A stretch of DNA of 64,000 bases, taken from the NCBI RefSeq assembly GCF_012927345.1, contig NZ_JABBGJ010000015.1, positions 1-64,000 on the forward strand. Reading direction: 5' to 3'. This DNA is from Paraburkholderia polaris (GTDB lineage: Bacteria > Pseudomonadota > Gammaproteobacteria > Burkholderiales > Burkholderiaceae). The stretch's first letter is position 1. Each line of letters opens with the position of its first letter. Positions 54,469-63,469 of the stretch are shown here, one piece after another. The translations under genes were made by a program, and so were the position numbers. The notes below the pieces were generated by a model. That model was not told the DNA's origin. It made no database searches and was given only the letters and a program-made list of their open reading frames with translations.

Positions 54469-54602
54469 TCGAGCTGAGTCGCGTTGAGATCACGCGCGAC
54501 AACGTATCTTTATAAGCATTTTACGGCGCACCCCTATTTCTTTGGCGATTCGCTACACCAAGCCCGGTAAGGTCGATGCACCCCCGGTCAGGAAGCGAAC
54601 CT

Positions 54603-55208
54603 ATGCATGGAAACAGCGCTCTGGATGGTGTGCAAACACAACGAGACCTTCGCCCGAGAGTCGGCCTGAAGGTCATGCTCGCGGCGATCGTCTTCTCGCT
54701 TGCCGCTGCATCGCAGGCCGCCGACGCGCAGTCGGCGTTGGCAGTTCCAACTGCCGCGAGCGACGCAACGCCTGACGCCGGCTTGCCTGCACTCAGCGAT
54801 ATCACCGCCATGCTGCGCGCGCAGTTTCGCGTTGCGCCATTGGAATCCATGAAGATCGCCCGCGCGGTGTTGATTGAAGCCGACCGTCACGCCATCTCGC
54901 CGGTATTGCTGCTCGCCGTGATGTCGGTCGAGTCGAGTTTCGATCGCTACGCGGTCAGCATCGCAGGCGCTCGCGGGCTCATGCAGATCTTGCCCGCTGC
55001 GCATCCGCAATTGATTGCGGGCACAACTGACTTGTCCGATCCGGCGATCAACGTGCGGATCGGCTCGACTATTTTGCGCGGCTACCTCGATGAGAGTGGC
55101 GGCGATCTCGACGCCGCACTGCTTCGCTACAGTGGCGGCGGCCGCGGTTACGCGCGGCGTGTCGTGCTGCGGATGCAGCGCCTGGACGCAAGTTTGCGCC
55201 GCGAATGA
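54603..55208 (+). CDS. lytic transglycosylase SLT domain protein
   Basis: 201 residues. The N-terminal segment contains a signal-like helix (VMLAAIVFSLAAASQAADA). The SLT domain (about 90-200) has the catalytic glutamate in LAVMSVESSFDRYAVSIAGA followed by RGLMQILPAAH, and ends in LLRYSGGGRGYARRVVLRM. It cleaves peptidoglycan between MurNAc and GlcNAc. ATG 54603 follows AGGAAGCGAACCT; an in-frame ATG at 54576 is less likely. Confidence 0.85.
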   Translation: MHGNSALDGVQTQRDLRPRVGLKVMLAAIVFSLAAASQAADAQSALAVPTAASDATPDAGLPALSDITAMLRAQFRVAPLESMKIARAVLIEADRHAISPVLLLAVMSVESSFDRYAVSIAGARGLMQILPAAHPQLIAGTTDLSDPAINVRIGSTILRGYLDESGGDLDAALLRYSGGGRGYARRVVLRMQRLDASLRRE

Positions 55209-55269
55209 TGAACTGATTCGCGGCGCATTCTTCCTCGGACCTTCTTGTTCTTGCTCTAGCTCTAGCTCT

Positions 55270-56154
55270 TTAGCTCATCGCTCCGGCAAACTCGGCGCGC
55301 AGGTCTTGCAGCCTGTCGCGCGCGGTACTCAGACGCTCGACGAGTTGTGCCGACGCGCGCGTGATCGGCATACGCGTTTCATCGGTCATTGAATGATCGA
55401 ATGCCAGCATTGCCTTGATCGCGGACGGGTTAGGCGCGGCGAACAGCAAACGCAACACGGGCAGCAAGCTGGCGAACAGGTTGCGCGCGTCCATGTCGCG
55501 ATTGGCCCGGATCAATTCCTGCACTGCGATCAGAAGATCCGCGCAAACATGTGCGCTTGCCAGAATGCCACCTGTGCCGCCGTTGTTCAGACAGTCGTCC
55601 AATGCTTCATCGGTACCGCACAGCACGTTGATCGGCAGGCCGCGCAGCTTACTGAAGTGTTCCTTCACGCATTCCTTGATCGCAACGATGTTGCCGTACT
55701 CGACCAGGCGCGCAACCGTATCCGGCGCGATCGTCACGCCGGTCCGATGTGGCACGTCATACAAAACGATCGGGCGCTCGGTGGCGAGTGCGGCCTGTTC
55801 GAAATGCCATTGCACACCGGCCTGATCCGGACATACGTACGACGGTGGAGACACCAGGTAACCCGCACAGTCCCAGCGCTCATAGCATTGAATATCGTGC
55901 AGGACGTCGCGCGTATTGGACCCGCCGACGCCGATCAGCATCGGCAGTCCGGATCCGATCACATCGGTCAGCGCCTGCAACACGGTGAGGCGCTCGGATT
56001 CCTGTAACAAAGCGGCTTCGCCCGTCGTGCTCAAGGCGACAAAACCGCTGATCTCCGTGTGCAGGTAGTAGTCCGCGAGGCGTTGCAACGCGTCGACGTC
56101 GACTTCGCCATTACGCAACGGAGTAGCGATGGGCAACCAGATACCTGAAAACAT
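55270..56154 (-). CDS. DapA family (dihydrodipicolinate synthase/N-acetylneuraminate lyase) aldolase
   Basis: 294 residues, a (beta/alpha)8 barrel: FSGIWLPIATPLRNGEVDVD, GFVALSTTGEAALLQESERL (phosphate/pyruvate loop), RPIVLYDVPHRTGVTIAPDT (catalytic Tyr), and the Schiff-base Lys in GNIVAIKECVKEH. It closely resembles DapA, which condenses pyruvate with aspartate semialdehyde, but the main dapA is usually elsewhere, so this may be a paralogue. It begins two bases after the stop of a 113-residue gene, in one operon. Confidence 0.85.
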   Translation of the reverse strand: MFSGIWLPIATPLRNGEVDVDALQRLADYYLHTEISGFVALSTTGEAALLQESERLTVLQALTDVIGSGLPMLIGVGGSNTRDVLHDIQCYERWDCAGYLVSPPSYVCPDQAGVQWHFEQAALATERPIVLYDVPHRTGVTIAPDTVARLVEYGNIVAIKECVKEHFSKLRGLPINVLCGTDEALDDCLNNGGTGGILASAHVCADLLIAVQELIRANRDMDARNLFASLLPVLRLLFAAPNPSAIKAMLAFDHSMTDETRMPITRASAQLVERLSTARDRLQDLRAEFAGAMS

Positions 56155-56156
56155 GA

Positions 56157-56498
56157 TTAGCGCACCTTTGCGACGGCATGACGGCGCTTCAGTGGTCCGA
56201 TCAGTGCTGTGGGGAGTGTCGAGATCAGCGTATGCAAGGTGAAATCGAGGTCGTCGAGCGCAATGTCGAGTTGTACGCGGATTTCTTCGCGCAAGGCTTC
56301 CGTGCTGACCACATACACGCCGAGCGGAGAATGAAGCAGGGTGCGGAGCTGGGTGCCGGGAAGATCGTGCGACGGGTGGGGCAGGGTTACCTGCAAGCGG
56401 GCGCGAGCCGCGGGGAAGGGAATGACATTGTTGCGTTGGAGCGGCGGCGCGCTGAGCGGCTGCGTTTCGAAGCTGTCGATTGATTGCGTGAGAGCCAT
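56157..56498 (-). CDS. hypothetical protein upstream of the DapA-family gene
   Basis: 113 residues. No family is recognised. The N-terminus is polar; the C-terminal half is helical and acidic (LREEIRVQLDIALDDLDFTL, HTLISTLPTALIGPLKRR). There is no signal peptide. The stop is two bases before the dapA-like ATG, so the two are translated from one message and may be functionally linked, perhaps as a regulator. Confidence 0.6.
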   Translation of the reverse strand: MALTQSIDSFETQPLSAPPLQRNNVIPFPAARARLQVTLPHPSHDLPGTQLRTLLHSPLGVYVVSTEALREEIRVQLDIALDDLDFTLHTLISTLPTALIGPLKRRHAVAKVR

Positions 56499-56694
56499 TT
56501 GATGCGGCGTTCGTTGACGCCATGGTTGATCAAGACAGTTCGAGATTAGACTTCTGCAGGTAAACGCAGTGCAAAAATTGAGGTGTCCGCTGAAAAAATC
56601 ATGCGGGTTCGACGAGTCGCTCGAATTGGACCAGGCGCCGTGCTGGCAAATAAACTTTGCGTGAGCTTCAACCAGGCGTCATGTGACGCGCCCA

Positions 56695-56724
56695 TAAAAA
56701 AAAGGCGAGTCGTGAGACTCGCCC
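56695..56724 (-). terminator. intrinsic terminator of the Lys/Ala-rich protein gene
   Basis: GGCGAGTC (56704-56711) and GACTCGCC (56716-56723) pair around GTGA; on the minus strand the stem is followed by a run of nine T (56703-56695). Confidence 0.9.
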
Positions 56725-56797
56725 TCCCTGAACGGCACAGTTCGGCTTCGATTAACTACGCATGCCTGGCCGGTGCGTGCCGAAAACCGATCACGTG

Positions 56798-57169
56798 TTA
56801 TTGCGTCTTCGTCGTGTCGGTCTTTGCGCCGTCGGCTTTTGCCGGGGCATTGCTGGCCTCTTTCGCGCTCTCCGGCTTTGTCTTGCTTGCGCTTGTGTCG
56901 ACGGTGGTCTTCTTGGCGACTTTATGGGTCTTCGCTGTGTGGCTGGCGGAAATCTTTTTCACATGCGCTTTCGTAGCGGCTTTGGCCGGCGCTTTCGTCG
57001 TCGCCGTGCCATTGTCGGCGGCGCCGGTTTGCACCGCGGTGCTCGCCTTCAGATTCGCTTGACCGGCGGCTTGCGTTTGCGCGGGTTGCGCGGCCGACGG
57101 CGCTGCGGTTTGTGCGAACGCGGTCGACACGACCAGAGCGGAAGCGAGAGCAGCGAAAAGCGTCTTCAT
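56798..57169 (-). CDS. exported Lys/Ala/Thr-rich low-complexity protein
   Basis: 123 residues. Sec signal peptide MKTLFAALASALVVSTAFAQ cleaved after AFA. The mature 100 residues are almost only Ala, Lys, Thr, Ser and Gln with three His (KAHVKKISASHTAKTHKVAK), like a small histone-H1-type tail, and predicted disordered. A good start context and a strong terminator support expression. It is similar in composition to small periplasmic proteins common in Burkholderia. Function unknown. Confidence 0.72.
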   Translation of the reverse strand: MKTLFAALASALVVSTAFAQTAAPSAAQPAQTQAAGQANLKASTAVQTGAADNGTATTKAPAKAATKAHVKKISASHTAKTHKVAKKTTVDTSASKTKPESAKEASNAPAKADGAKTDTTKTQ

Positions 57170-57435
57170 GATGTAACTCCTGGTTTAACCGGTTGTTTTT
57201 CGTGTCGCGGCTGAAATGTTTCAGCGCTGCCGGTTTAACGCTGGCCGGAAGACAGCAGTTGACGGTGCTCTGGTGACAAAACGTAACGGCGGATACATAT
57301 CGGGATCCTGAATCATCCAGGAATGTTTCCGTGGATGAGCTGCATCAGGCCTGGTTTGATATGAGGCGCGCCTGTCGAGCGACAGGCGCAACGAAGAGAA
57401 CCCACATCCGCGCGCTTTAGCGATTCCTGACCGCG

Positions 57436-57696
57436 CTATTGAAACGGATTCTGCACGACGCCCGGTTTCGCATCCGGCTCATCCTTTACCTTCGCCGGCA
57501 AATTGGTCTGCGCCTGCAGCGCGGCCACCACCGCATCGATCGCTTCCTTCAAGGCCAGCGCCGCCTTCAGCCCGCGCTGGTCTTGAGTCAGCTCCAGTGT
57601 TCCGTTCAGCACCACGCGCGTGGTGCCGTTGCTGACGGTGAGTGCATCGCCCTCGATGTTGAGCACGTCGTCATCGTTCGAATAGGGTTTAAACAC
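57436..57696 (-). CDS. hypothetical protein overlapping the NUC1-type endonuclease gene
   Basis: 86 residues, no signal peptide. The N-terminal half suggests beta strands (NIEGDALTVSNGTTRVVLNG), then a helix (GLKAALALKEAIDAVVAALQ) and a Pro/Lys tail. The start lies eight bases inside the 3' end of the endonuclease gene, so it is translated from the same mRNA. I do not recognise the family; an accessory or nuclease-related role is possible but not shown. Confidence 0.6.
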   Translation of the reverse strand: MFKPYSNDDDVLNIEGDALTVSNGTTRVVLNGTLELTQDQRGLKAALALKEAIDAVVAALQAQTNLPAKVKDEPDAKPGVVQNPFQ

Positions 57697-58438
57697 CTTT
57701 CAGTCCTCCCGGTCGCTGATCTTTGAGATTCTCCGGAATACCCGGAAAACGGATGCCCGAGGCCGCCTCGAGTTCGTGAATCGTCCTGATGTCGTAACGG
57801 TTGGTCGAGACGTTGTCCACGATCACCGCGAACGCCATTTGCCGGGACGGCACGTAGACCACCTTGAACAATTGCGTCGGCACGAAGACGCGCGTCGGTC
57901 CGATGGTCTGCAATTGCTGGCCGCTGAAAATCGGCCCGGTGACCACATAGGTATCGTCGTACGACATCGCGATCCTACGCACCGACGTTTCGATACGTGC
58001 CCACAAGCGCTGATTGTTCTCGCGGTTCTGCGGCACGACGTTGGCCAGCGAAAACGATTGTGCCATCGCTTCCTGATTCCAGCGATTGCCCGCCGGGCTC
58101 ATATGCCCGCGATCGAAGCCACTGCGCTTATAGTCCGCGAGCGTTGCGCCTTCACCGTCGGGCAAACGCGCGTCTTCGAAGAATTTGTTGGTGCGCACCA
58201 TGTCTTTGGCGGCTTCGATATGGTCGCGCGTCAGATGCTCGGCGGACCACAGTGGACCATGCGTGATACCCGAATGCAGCACCGCGAAATCGCTATAGCA
58301 AAGCATGCGCGTTTTCGGCGCCATCTTCTGATTGGTCAGAACCGGCCATTGCGCATTCGGGGTGAACTGGGTGCAGGAAGGCGCCGCGCTCGCGTGAGCG
58401 GCAACGGCGAACAATAGACAGGCAAGCCACTTCTTCAT
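57689..58438 (-). CDS. exported DNA/RNA non-specific endonuclease (NUC1/EndoG family)
   Basis: 249 residues. Signal peptide MKKWLACLLFAVAAHASA. The DRGHMSPAGN signature (catalytic His and metal-associated Arg of the beta-beta-alpha metal nuclease fold) is near residues 110-119; the metal-binding Asn follows in LANVVPQNRENNQ. It would degrade DNA and RNA in the periplasm or outside, for nutrient use or defence. It overlaps an 86-residue gene at its 3' end. Confidence 0.9.
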   Translation of the reverse strand: MKKWLACLLFAVAAHASAAPSCTQFTPNAQWPVLTNQKMAPKTRMLCYSDFAVLHSGITHGPLWSAEHLTRDHIEAAKDMVRTNKFFEDARLPDGEGATLADYKRSGFDRGHMSPAGNRWNQEAMAQSFSLANVVPQNRENNQRLWARIETSVRRIAMSYDDTYVVTGPIFSGQQLQTIGPTRVFVPTQLFKVVYVPSRQMAFAVIVDNVSTNRYDIRTIHELEAASGIRFPGIPENLKDQRPGGLKGV

Positions 58439-58570
58439 GTGTCAGTCAATTGAAGGATTGGGGGGCGCAAGTATAGCGTCGCGAGCCTGTATCGAGCGAC
58501 GTGGAACGCGGGAAAACACAGGGAAGGAAGCGGCTTTTGCGCTGCACCCGCGATGATGAAAATGCTGTGA

Positions 58571-58651
58571 GCGGAAGAAGCGGAAGAAGCGGAAGAAGCG
58601 GAAGAAGCGGAAGAAGCGGAAGAAGCGGAAGAAGCGGGAGAAGCGGGAGAA
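58571..58651 (+). repeat. 9-bp minisatellite, GCGGAAGAA x7 then GCGGGAGAA x2
   Basis: Nine tandem units, the last two with one substitution each. They lie 130 bases upstream of the endonuclease start, on its promoter side. Confidence 0.9.
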
Positions 58652-58682
58652 GCGCCCGGCGCACAGCAAAAAGCGCCACACG

Positions 58683-58710
58683 AAAAAAACGGGCCGCTTT
58701 GCAGCGACCC
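58683..58710 (-). terminator. intrinsic terminator for the DUF3564 gene
   Basis: On the minus strand GGGTCGCT and AGCGGCCC pair (one G-U) around GCAA, followed by seven T. It lies about 175 bases after the DUF3564 stop. Confidence 0.75.
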
Positions 58711-58884
58711 TAAATGCGTGGAGTTCTGACTCTACGCACGCAAACTTAAGAACGACTTAAGCGGGCGATGCGGAGTGCGGAGTGCGGAATGAGTTGAAGG
58801 TTGAACCGGCACACGAATCCGCCCGTGCACGGGCGGCGCGGTCTGCGTGTGTAAAAACTTCGACCGGCGAAAAAGCGCCAGAAC

Positions 58885-59244
58885 TTAATTGCCGAAAACG
58901 CTGTGTTCGGCGTGCACGTTCTGGCGGTCGACAGCTTGTAAGCGCCAGAAGCCGCTGGTCGGTGCGCGCGTGGGCAGGGCTGTCCACGCTGCGGCACCTT
59001 GCGCCGCGCTCACGCGTTGCTTGCGATCGACATGCAATCCACGCAGCGTGCACAACGGCGCATCTGTGCTCGGCGCACAGAGCGTGGTCACGCCATCGTC
59101 GTCGCGTAACTCGCCCCACGGGGGCAGATCGATCCCTTGATGCGCTTCCCTCGACCACCGGTGTTCATCGGTGTCGAGCCATAACACAGCGTAATCGTGG
59201 CTGACGGTGGGATCGGAACCGTTGATGAGGATGGTCAGGCGCAT
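58885..59244 (-). CDS. DUF3564 family protein
   Basis: 119 residues. The N-terminus MRLTILINGSDPTVSHDYAV and the following LWLDTDEHRWSREAHQGIDL with PPWGELRDDDG are characteristic of DUF3564, a family restricted to Burkholderiaceae as far as I recall. Two strongly conserved Trp-containing segments suggest a small beta domain. Function unknown. ATG 59244 is preferred over 59259. Confidence 0.8.
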   Translation of the reverse strand: MRLTILINGSDPTVSHDYAVLWLDTDEHRWSREAHQGIDLPPWGELRDDDGVTTLCAPSTDAPLCTLRGLHVDRKQRVSAAQGAAAWTALPTRAPTSGFWRLQAVDRQNVHAEHSVFGN

Positions 59245-59403
59245 GGCAGTTCCGTACAAATTGCGAAGTAGTGCTTTAACAGTCTATGCTGCAACGCGTG
59301 TTATGCAAGGCAAAAGGTACGACGATCAGGCACGAAAAAACTTACGCGCGGTGCATACGGCTGTAGGATAGCCGCGTCATAAAGACATTCGCGGAGGCAC
59401 GCC

Positions 59404-60078
59404 ATGCTGCGTCGATTTCTGGAACTGACGATGGTGGCGGCATGTCTGGGTGCGGTATCGACCCTCAGTGCCGCGGCGGACAGCGCTCCCTTCGCAGCGC
59501 CAGCGCCGATCGTCTATGTGTCCGACTTCGAACTCGACGTGGCCAACGTGACAGCTGACAGCGGACCGGGGCAACGTGTGCGCCGCCTGCGCGGACTGCT
59601 GCCGAGCGGCCCAGGCCCGATGGGCAAGGACAAGAATCCGGCAGACCACGCCAAGGACATCGTGAACGAGATGGCGGACGCGCTGACTGCGGATCTGAAA
59701 CAAGGCGGCGTCGACGCGCGCCGCACTGCGCCCGGTCAGCCATTACCCGCAGCGGGTTGGCAAGTGCGCGGCGTGTTTCTGAGTGTCGACGACGGCAATC
59801 GGCTCAGGCGCGCGATGGTCGGTTTTGGTGCGGGTCAGAACGATATTCAAGTGGCCGTGTCGTGCGACAGCTTGGGGACGGCAGATTTGCCGCCGCTCTA
59901 TCAGGCCGTCGAAGAGGCCGACAGCAAGGGTAAGCCAGGCGCGGTGATCAAGCTCAATCCATACGTGATCGCGGCCAAGTTCGTGATGGCGAGCGGCGAT
60001 GAGAAGAAGACGATCAAGAAGACCGCGCAAGAAATCTCGGATTCGGTGATTGCAAAGCTGCACGGGGTGGCGCAGTGA
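59404..60078 (+). CDS. DUF4410-like exported protein
   Basis: 224 residues with a signal peptide (LELTMVAACLGAVSTLSAAA). The mature part has FELDVANVTADSG, a conserved domain with DALTADLKQGGVDARR, and GWQVRGVFLSVDDGNRLRRA followed by MVGFGAGQNDIQVAVSC, which resembles the DUF4410 block with GFGAG. Its role is not known; related proteins are outer-membrane or periplasmic. It is monocistronic, with ATG preceded by GGAGGCACGCC. Confidence 0.78.
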   Translation: MLRRFLELTMVAACLGAVSTLSAAADSAPFAAPAPIVYVSDFELDVANVTADSGPGQRVRRLRGLLPSGPGPMGKDKNPADHAKDIVNEMADALTADLKQGGVDARRTAPGQPLPAAGWQVRGVFLSVDDGNRLRRAMVGFGAGQNDIQVAVSCDSLGTADLPPLYQAVEEADSKGKPGAVIKLNPYVIAAKFVMASGDEKKTIKKTAQEISDSVIAKLHGVAQ

Positions 60079-60120
60079 CTGACGCGCTGCTGCCCACCCC
60101 GCGAGATAGGTAAAAGCGGC

Positions 60121-61806
60121 TTAGGCCAGATCCAGCGTACCCGTCAAATCCCCAAGCGGCGCCAAGCCATTCTGCGCAAAAGCCCGATCTCGTGCGACAA
60201 CCCCATCGAGCGGCGCCAGCCCATGCACGCGGCTAATCAGGCGAAGAATCGAATTGGTGTCATACACCGTATGGTCGACATAGCCCTTCTTCGCCAATGG
60301 CGAAATCACCAACGCGGGAATCCGCGACCCCGGCCCCCAGCGGTCGCCCTTCGGCGGTGAGACCGGATCCCACCAGCCGCCGTTTTCGTCGTGCGTGACG
60401 ACGATCACGGTGTGGGCCCATTGCGGGCTGCGCTGAATATGTTCGATAACGTTCGTGATGTGCCGGTCGCCCGATGCGACGTCCGCATACCCCGCGTGCA
60501 TGTTCAGATCGCCTTGCGGCTTGTAGAACGTGACCGCCGGCAAACGCCCCGCATCGATATCGGCAATCAGTCGATTGGTTGAGGCGTCGTCGCCGAGACC
60601 CGCGTCGCGCAGATACTTACGCCGCGCGGCCGTGCCTGGCGCGTAATTAGTGAAGTAGTTGAACGGCTGATGGTGGTACTGGAAGTCAGGCACGGCGCCC
60701 GTGTCCTGATGCTCCAACGCGTATTGCCACGCACCGCTGTACCACGCCCAGTCGACGCCTTTGTCCGTCAGACGGTCGCCGATCGTCGCGTAGTTTTGCG
60801 GCGGCAGCACGCGTGGATTCGACGCGTCGGCGAAGGCCGGATTGCCGCCTTCGGCTGGACGCACATTGCTCGGCTGGTAGGGCGGCGCCATCGTGTTGAC
60901 GGCGTAGCCGTCGGCGGTAAACGCACCGTCGTTGACGAATTTCGGCGGACCGTCGAGCGCGGACGCCGGCGAGTCGGCCGCCTGCTTTAGCCGCGCGCCG
61001 GTCAGATCGTCGCCTTCGACGACCGAGACCATCTTCTTCGCCGGACTGTTTTGAATGTCGGGATAGAACGGCGCCTGCGCCGAGATCAGAAAAATGTGGT
61101 TCAGCCACGAACCGCCGAACGCCGCCATGAAGAAGTTGTCGCACAGCGTGTATTGCTGCGCGAGATTCCACAGACGCAGCGTGTCGGCGGAATTGCGGTA
61201 GTGCCCCATCACCAGGCCGCCGGAGTCGCCCCATGCGGCGAACCGATTGTTGCGCCCGGCGTTGATCTGCATCTGGTTCTGATAGAAGCGATGCACCAGA
61301 TCGCGCGTGATCACCCCGTTCGGCAAAGGCGCGCCTTGTGCATCGGTGATATGGAAGGGCCCGTTGCGCAGGTTGCTGATGTCCTTCTGGCCGATCATGT
61401 AGCGCTTGCCGTCCACCTCCTGGGCTTGCGGCACGAGGCCGCCCCAGATTGCCGGCAGGCGCGGCAGCGGCGTCTTGCCGTCGCGGTCGAGTTGCAGATA
61501 ACGCTCGGCGCTCACCGCGTCGAGTGGATGCTGGACGCCGGGAAAGTTGCCGTACAGGTTCGCGAAGCTGCGGTTTTCGGCGTAGATCACCACGATCTGC
61601 TTGACCTGGTCACGTAGTGCAGCGTCGAGCCGCAAGTCTGCGGCACTGCGCGGCGCCGTGTCGCTCGCGGTACTGAGCTCGGTCTTGCAACCGGTCAATG
61701 CGAGTCCGATGCCGACCGCCGCAAGCCCGGTCAGGACACGGCGGCGATCGGGATCGTCGGGAGCGTCGTTGGGGTTCGGCGGCAGGGTGGAGTCGTTGTC
61801 TGTCAT
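60121..61806 (-). CDS. acpA: acid phosphatase AcpA/phospholipase C-like phosphoesterase
   Basis: 561 residues. A twin-arginine signal RRRVLTGLAAVGIGLALTGC is present with a possible lipobox Cys. The metal-dependent phosphoesterase domain (alkaline-phosphatase superfamily) shows VVIYAENRSFANLYGNFPG, GSWLNHIFLISAQ, HAGYADVASGDRHI, VVTHDENGGWWDPVSPP and GPGSRIPALVISPLA. AcpA hydrolyses phosphomonoesters in the periplasm or outside. It converges with the DUF4410 gene, about 40 bases apart. Confidence 0.9.
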   Translation of the reverse strand: MTDNDSTLPPNPNDAPDDPDRRRVLTGLAAVGIGLALTGCKTELSTASDTAPRSAADLRLDAALRDQVKQIVVIYAENRSFANLYGNFPGVQHPLDAVSAERYLQLDRDGKTPLPRLPAIWGGLVPQAQEVDGKRYMIGQKDISNLRNGPFHITDAQGAPLPNGVITRDLVHRFYQNQMQINAGRNNRFAAWGDSGGLVMGHYRNSADTLRLWNLAQQYTLCDNFFMAAFGGSWLNHIFLISAQAPFYPDIQNSPAKKMVSVVEGDDLTGARLKQAADSPASALDGPPKFVNDGAFTADGYAVNTMAPPYQPSNVRPAEGGNPAFADASNPRVLPPQNYATIGDRLTDKGVDWAWYSGAWQYALEHQDTGAVPDFQYHHQPFNYFTNYAPGTAARRKYLRDAGLGDDASTNRLIADIDAGRLPAVTFYKPQGDLNMHAGYADVASGDRHITNVIEHIQRSPQWAHTVIVVTHDENGGWWDPVSPPKGDRWGPGSRIPALVISPLAKKGYVDHTVYDTNSILRLISRVHGLAPLDGVVARDRAFAQNGLAPLGDLTGTLDLA

Positions 61807-61931
61807 CGGTAGGTTTTGTGGTTAGCGTGACGGGCGCATAACAGCCAGATAGATCCAGATAGCTGCCGCTCGGGGCGGCGTGCGCGCGGCACCGGGTTCA
61901 GATACGAGGTGGCCGGAAGGCTCCGGCACAG

Positions 61932-62219
61932 CTAAGGTAATCGTCGCTTCACGCGCCAGCTGTTGTGCGTCGAATCGACGGCAAGCAGAAGCCAATGCTT
62001 GGCGTCCACTGGATGACGCCTCTGGGTAGCGTAACCGTCGACGGTCAATTCGAGTTCGTCGAAAGTCCGCCGATGGCAGGTGGCATGCGCGCCGGAGCCG
62101 TCCGCGAATTCGACTATAGCCGTGGCCGCGCGGGTCGGCTCGGGCAGGTGCGCGATATGCACTGCGCAGCCCGGATAAAGATGTGAGTCGGCAACTTGGA
62201 TCTGGACGGAATCGGACAT
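61932..62219 (-). CDS. hypothetical protein, 95 residues
   Basis: A small soluble protein with DSHLYPGCAVHIAHLPEPTR, ATCHRRTFDELELTVDGYAT and HPVDAKHWLLLAVDSTHNSW; two cysteines. No family is recognised. ATG 62219 starts the compact part; an upstream in-frame extension (to 62534) is antisense to the IclR gene and rejected. It is divergent from the IclR regulator. Confidence 0.6.
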   Translation of the reverse strand: MSDSVQIQVADSHLYPGCAVHIAHLPEPTRAATAIVEFADGSGAHATCHRRTFDELELTVDGYATQRRHPVDAKHWLLLAVDSTHNSWRVKRRLP

Positions 62220-62394
62220 GAGCGTGGTCTCCGGACGCCTGGCGGGAACCAGGGCGCGGCAGTGAGGCCTCGCGCGATGGACCGCACCAAAGCATAGCAC
62301 CGCGCGAAACGAAAATGACCGCCGTGTGCTTCGCGCTATCATGTTGATCTGTACCCGATGAACAGCAGAGACAACGGCAAAGACGGCAGCCAAG

Positions 62395-63366
62395 ATGGCA
62401 AAAGAAGAGCAGACAGGAGCGGGACGCAAGCACGCGAGGCCACGCGGTGCGACGGCCCCGGCTTCACAGGACGATGCGGCGTTGTCCCACGCGGACGGCG
62501 CCGATACGACCGATTCCCCCGATGAAGAGAGCACCGGCGGATCGACTTATCTCGTGCCGGGGCTGGAGCGCGGCCTGCGCATCCTCGCCGAATTCAGCGC
62601 GCGCGAGCCGATTCTGGGCGCGCCCGAATTGTCGAAGCGCATCGGCATTCCGCGCACCACCACATTTCGTCTACTGCAAACGCTCGAAGCTTTAGGCTTT
62701 CTCGAACGCGTAAACGGCGACCGCTATTTCCGCTTGAGCGTCGCGGTGTTGCGGCTCGGTTTCGAATACTTGAGTTCACTCGAACTCACCGACGTCGGCA
62801 CGCCGATTCTCGAACGTTTGCGCGACGCGACCGGCCTCAGCACGCATCTGCTGATCCGCGACCAGCGCGACGTAGTGTTCGTCGCCAAAGCGCAAACCCA
62901 TGAGCCGATGTTCAGTTCGGTGAAGGTGCATGTCGGGACGCGTCTGCCCGCGCATGCAACCGTTCATGGCCAGGTGCTGATGGGCGATTTGAGTTTCGAA
63001 GAATTACGTCAGTTGTACCCCGAGCCGCAACTCGAACGTTTCACCGAACGCACGCCGGCGACTGTCGAAGAGCTATATGGAAGAGTGCGCGAAAGCGCGG
63101 CGCTCGGCTATGCGTTGAGCGAAGCGTCTTTCGAAAGAGGGATTTCGGTAGTGAGCGCGCCGGTGCGCGACCAAAGCGGCAAGATTGCAGCCGCGTTGAC
63201 CGTCACCATTCCGCGTTCCGATATCGGTGAAGCGGAGGAACGCGAGCCGCTCATCATCGCGGTTTGCCAGGCGGCGCTCGAATTGTCCGAGCGGCTCAGC
63301 TATCGTCCGCGGCCGGATGATCCGACTGCGGCTCAAGCGCGTCGCAGACCGGTTGCGGCGAACTGA
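62395..63366 (+). CDS. IclR family transcriptional regulator
   Basis: 323 residues. A 50-residue disordered N-terminus precedes the winged helix (about 55-115: VPGLERGLRILAEFSAREPI, PELSKRIGIPRTTTFRLLQT) and the IclR effector domain (about 125-300: LSTHLLIRDQRDVVFVAKAQ, LPAHATVHGQVLMGDLSFEE, GISVVSAPVRDQSGKIAAAL). Such regulators control aromatic or organic acid pathways; no candidate operon is within the window. The terminator at 63395 follows. Confidence 0.88.
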   Translation: MAKEEQTGAGRKHARPRGATAPASQDDAALSHADGADTTDSPDEESTGGSTYLVPGLERGLRILAEFSAREPILGAPELSKRIGIPRTTTFRLLQTLEALGFLERVNGDRYFRLSVAVLRLGFEYLSSLELTDVGTPILERLRDATGLSTHLLIRDQRDVVFVAKAQTHEPMFSSVKVHVGTRLPAHATVHGQVLMGDLSFEELRQLYPEPQLERFTERTPATVEELYGRVRESAALGYALSEASFERGISVVSAPVRDQSGKIAAALTVTIPRSDIGEAEEREPLIIAVCQAALELSERLSYRPRPDDPTAAQARRRPVAAN

Positions 63367-63394
63367 TTCGGCTTCTGTTTTTGCTTATATAAAG

Positions 63395-63422
63395 CGACCC
63401 GGGTGCGTAAGCAGCCGGGTCG
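63395..63422. terminator. bidirectional hairpin between IclR and porin genes
   Basis: CGACCCGG (63395-63402) pairs with CCGGGTCG (63415-63422), with T-rich sequence after it (TTTGCTTT) and A/T-rich sequence before it, serving two convergent genes. Confidence 0.7.
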
Positions 63423-63469
63423 TTTGCTTTACAGCGCCGACATCGATATCAACACCGACATGGCTGCCG

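Larger units (their letters stand above)
58439..58884. other. intergenic region with minisatellite and terminator
   Basis: 446 bases without a supported gene. It contains nine units of a 9-bp repeat (58571-58651) and an intrinsic terminator (58683-58710). Frames through the repeat read (SGR)n or (FFR)n and are not credible proteins. Confidence 0.6.

Noticed and set aside
58442-58713. (FFR)n and (SGR)n open frames over the 9-bp repeat
   Set aside because: Products are only repeat translation with no start context. The region carries a terminator and promoter-side sequence instead.
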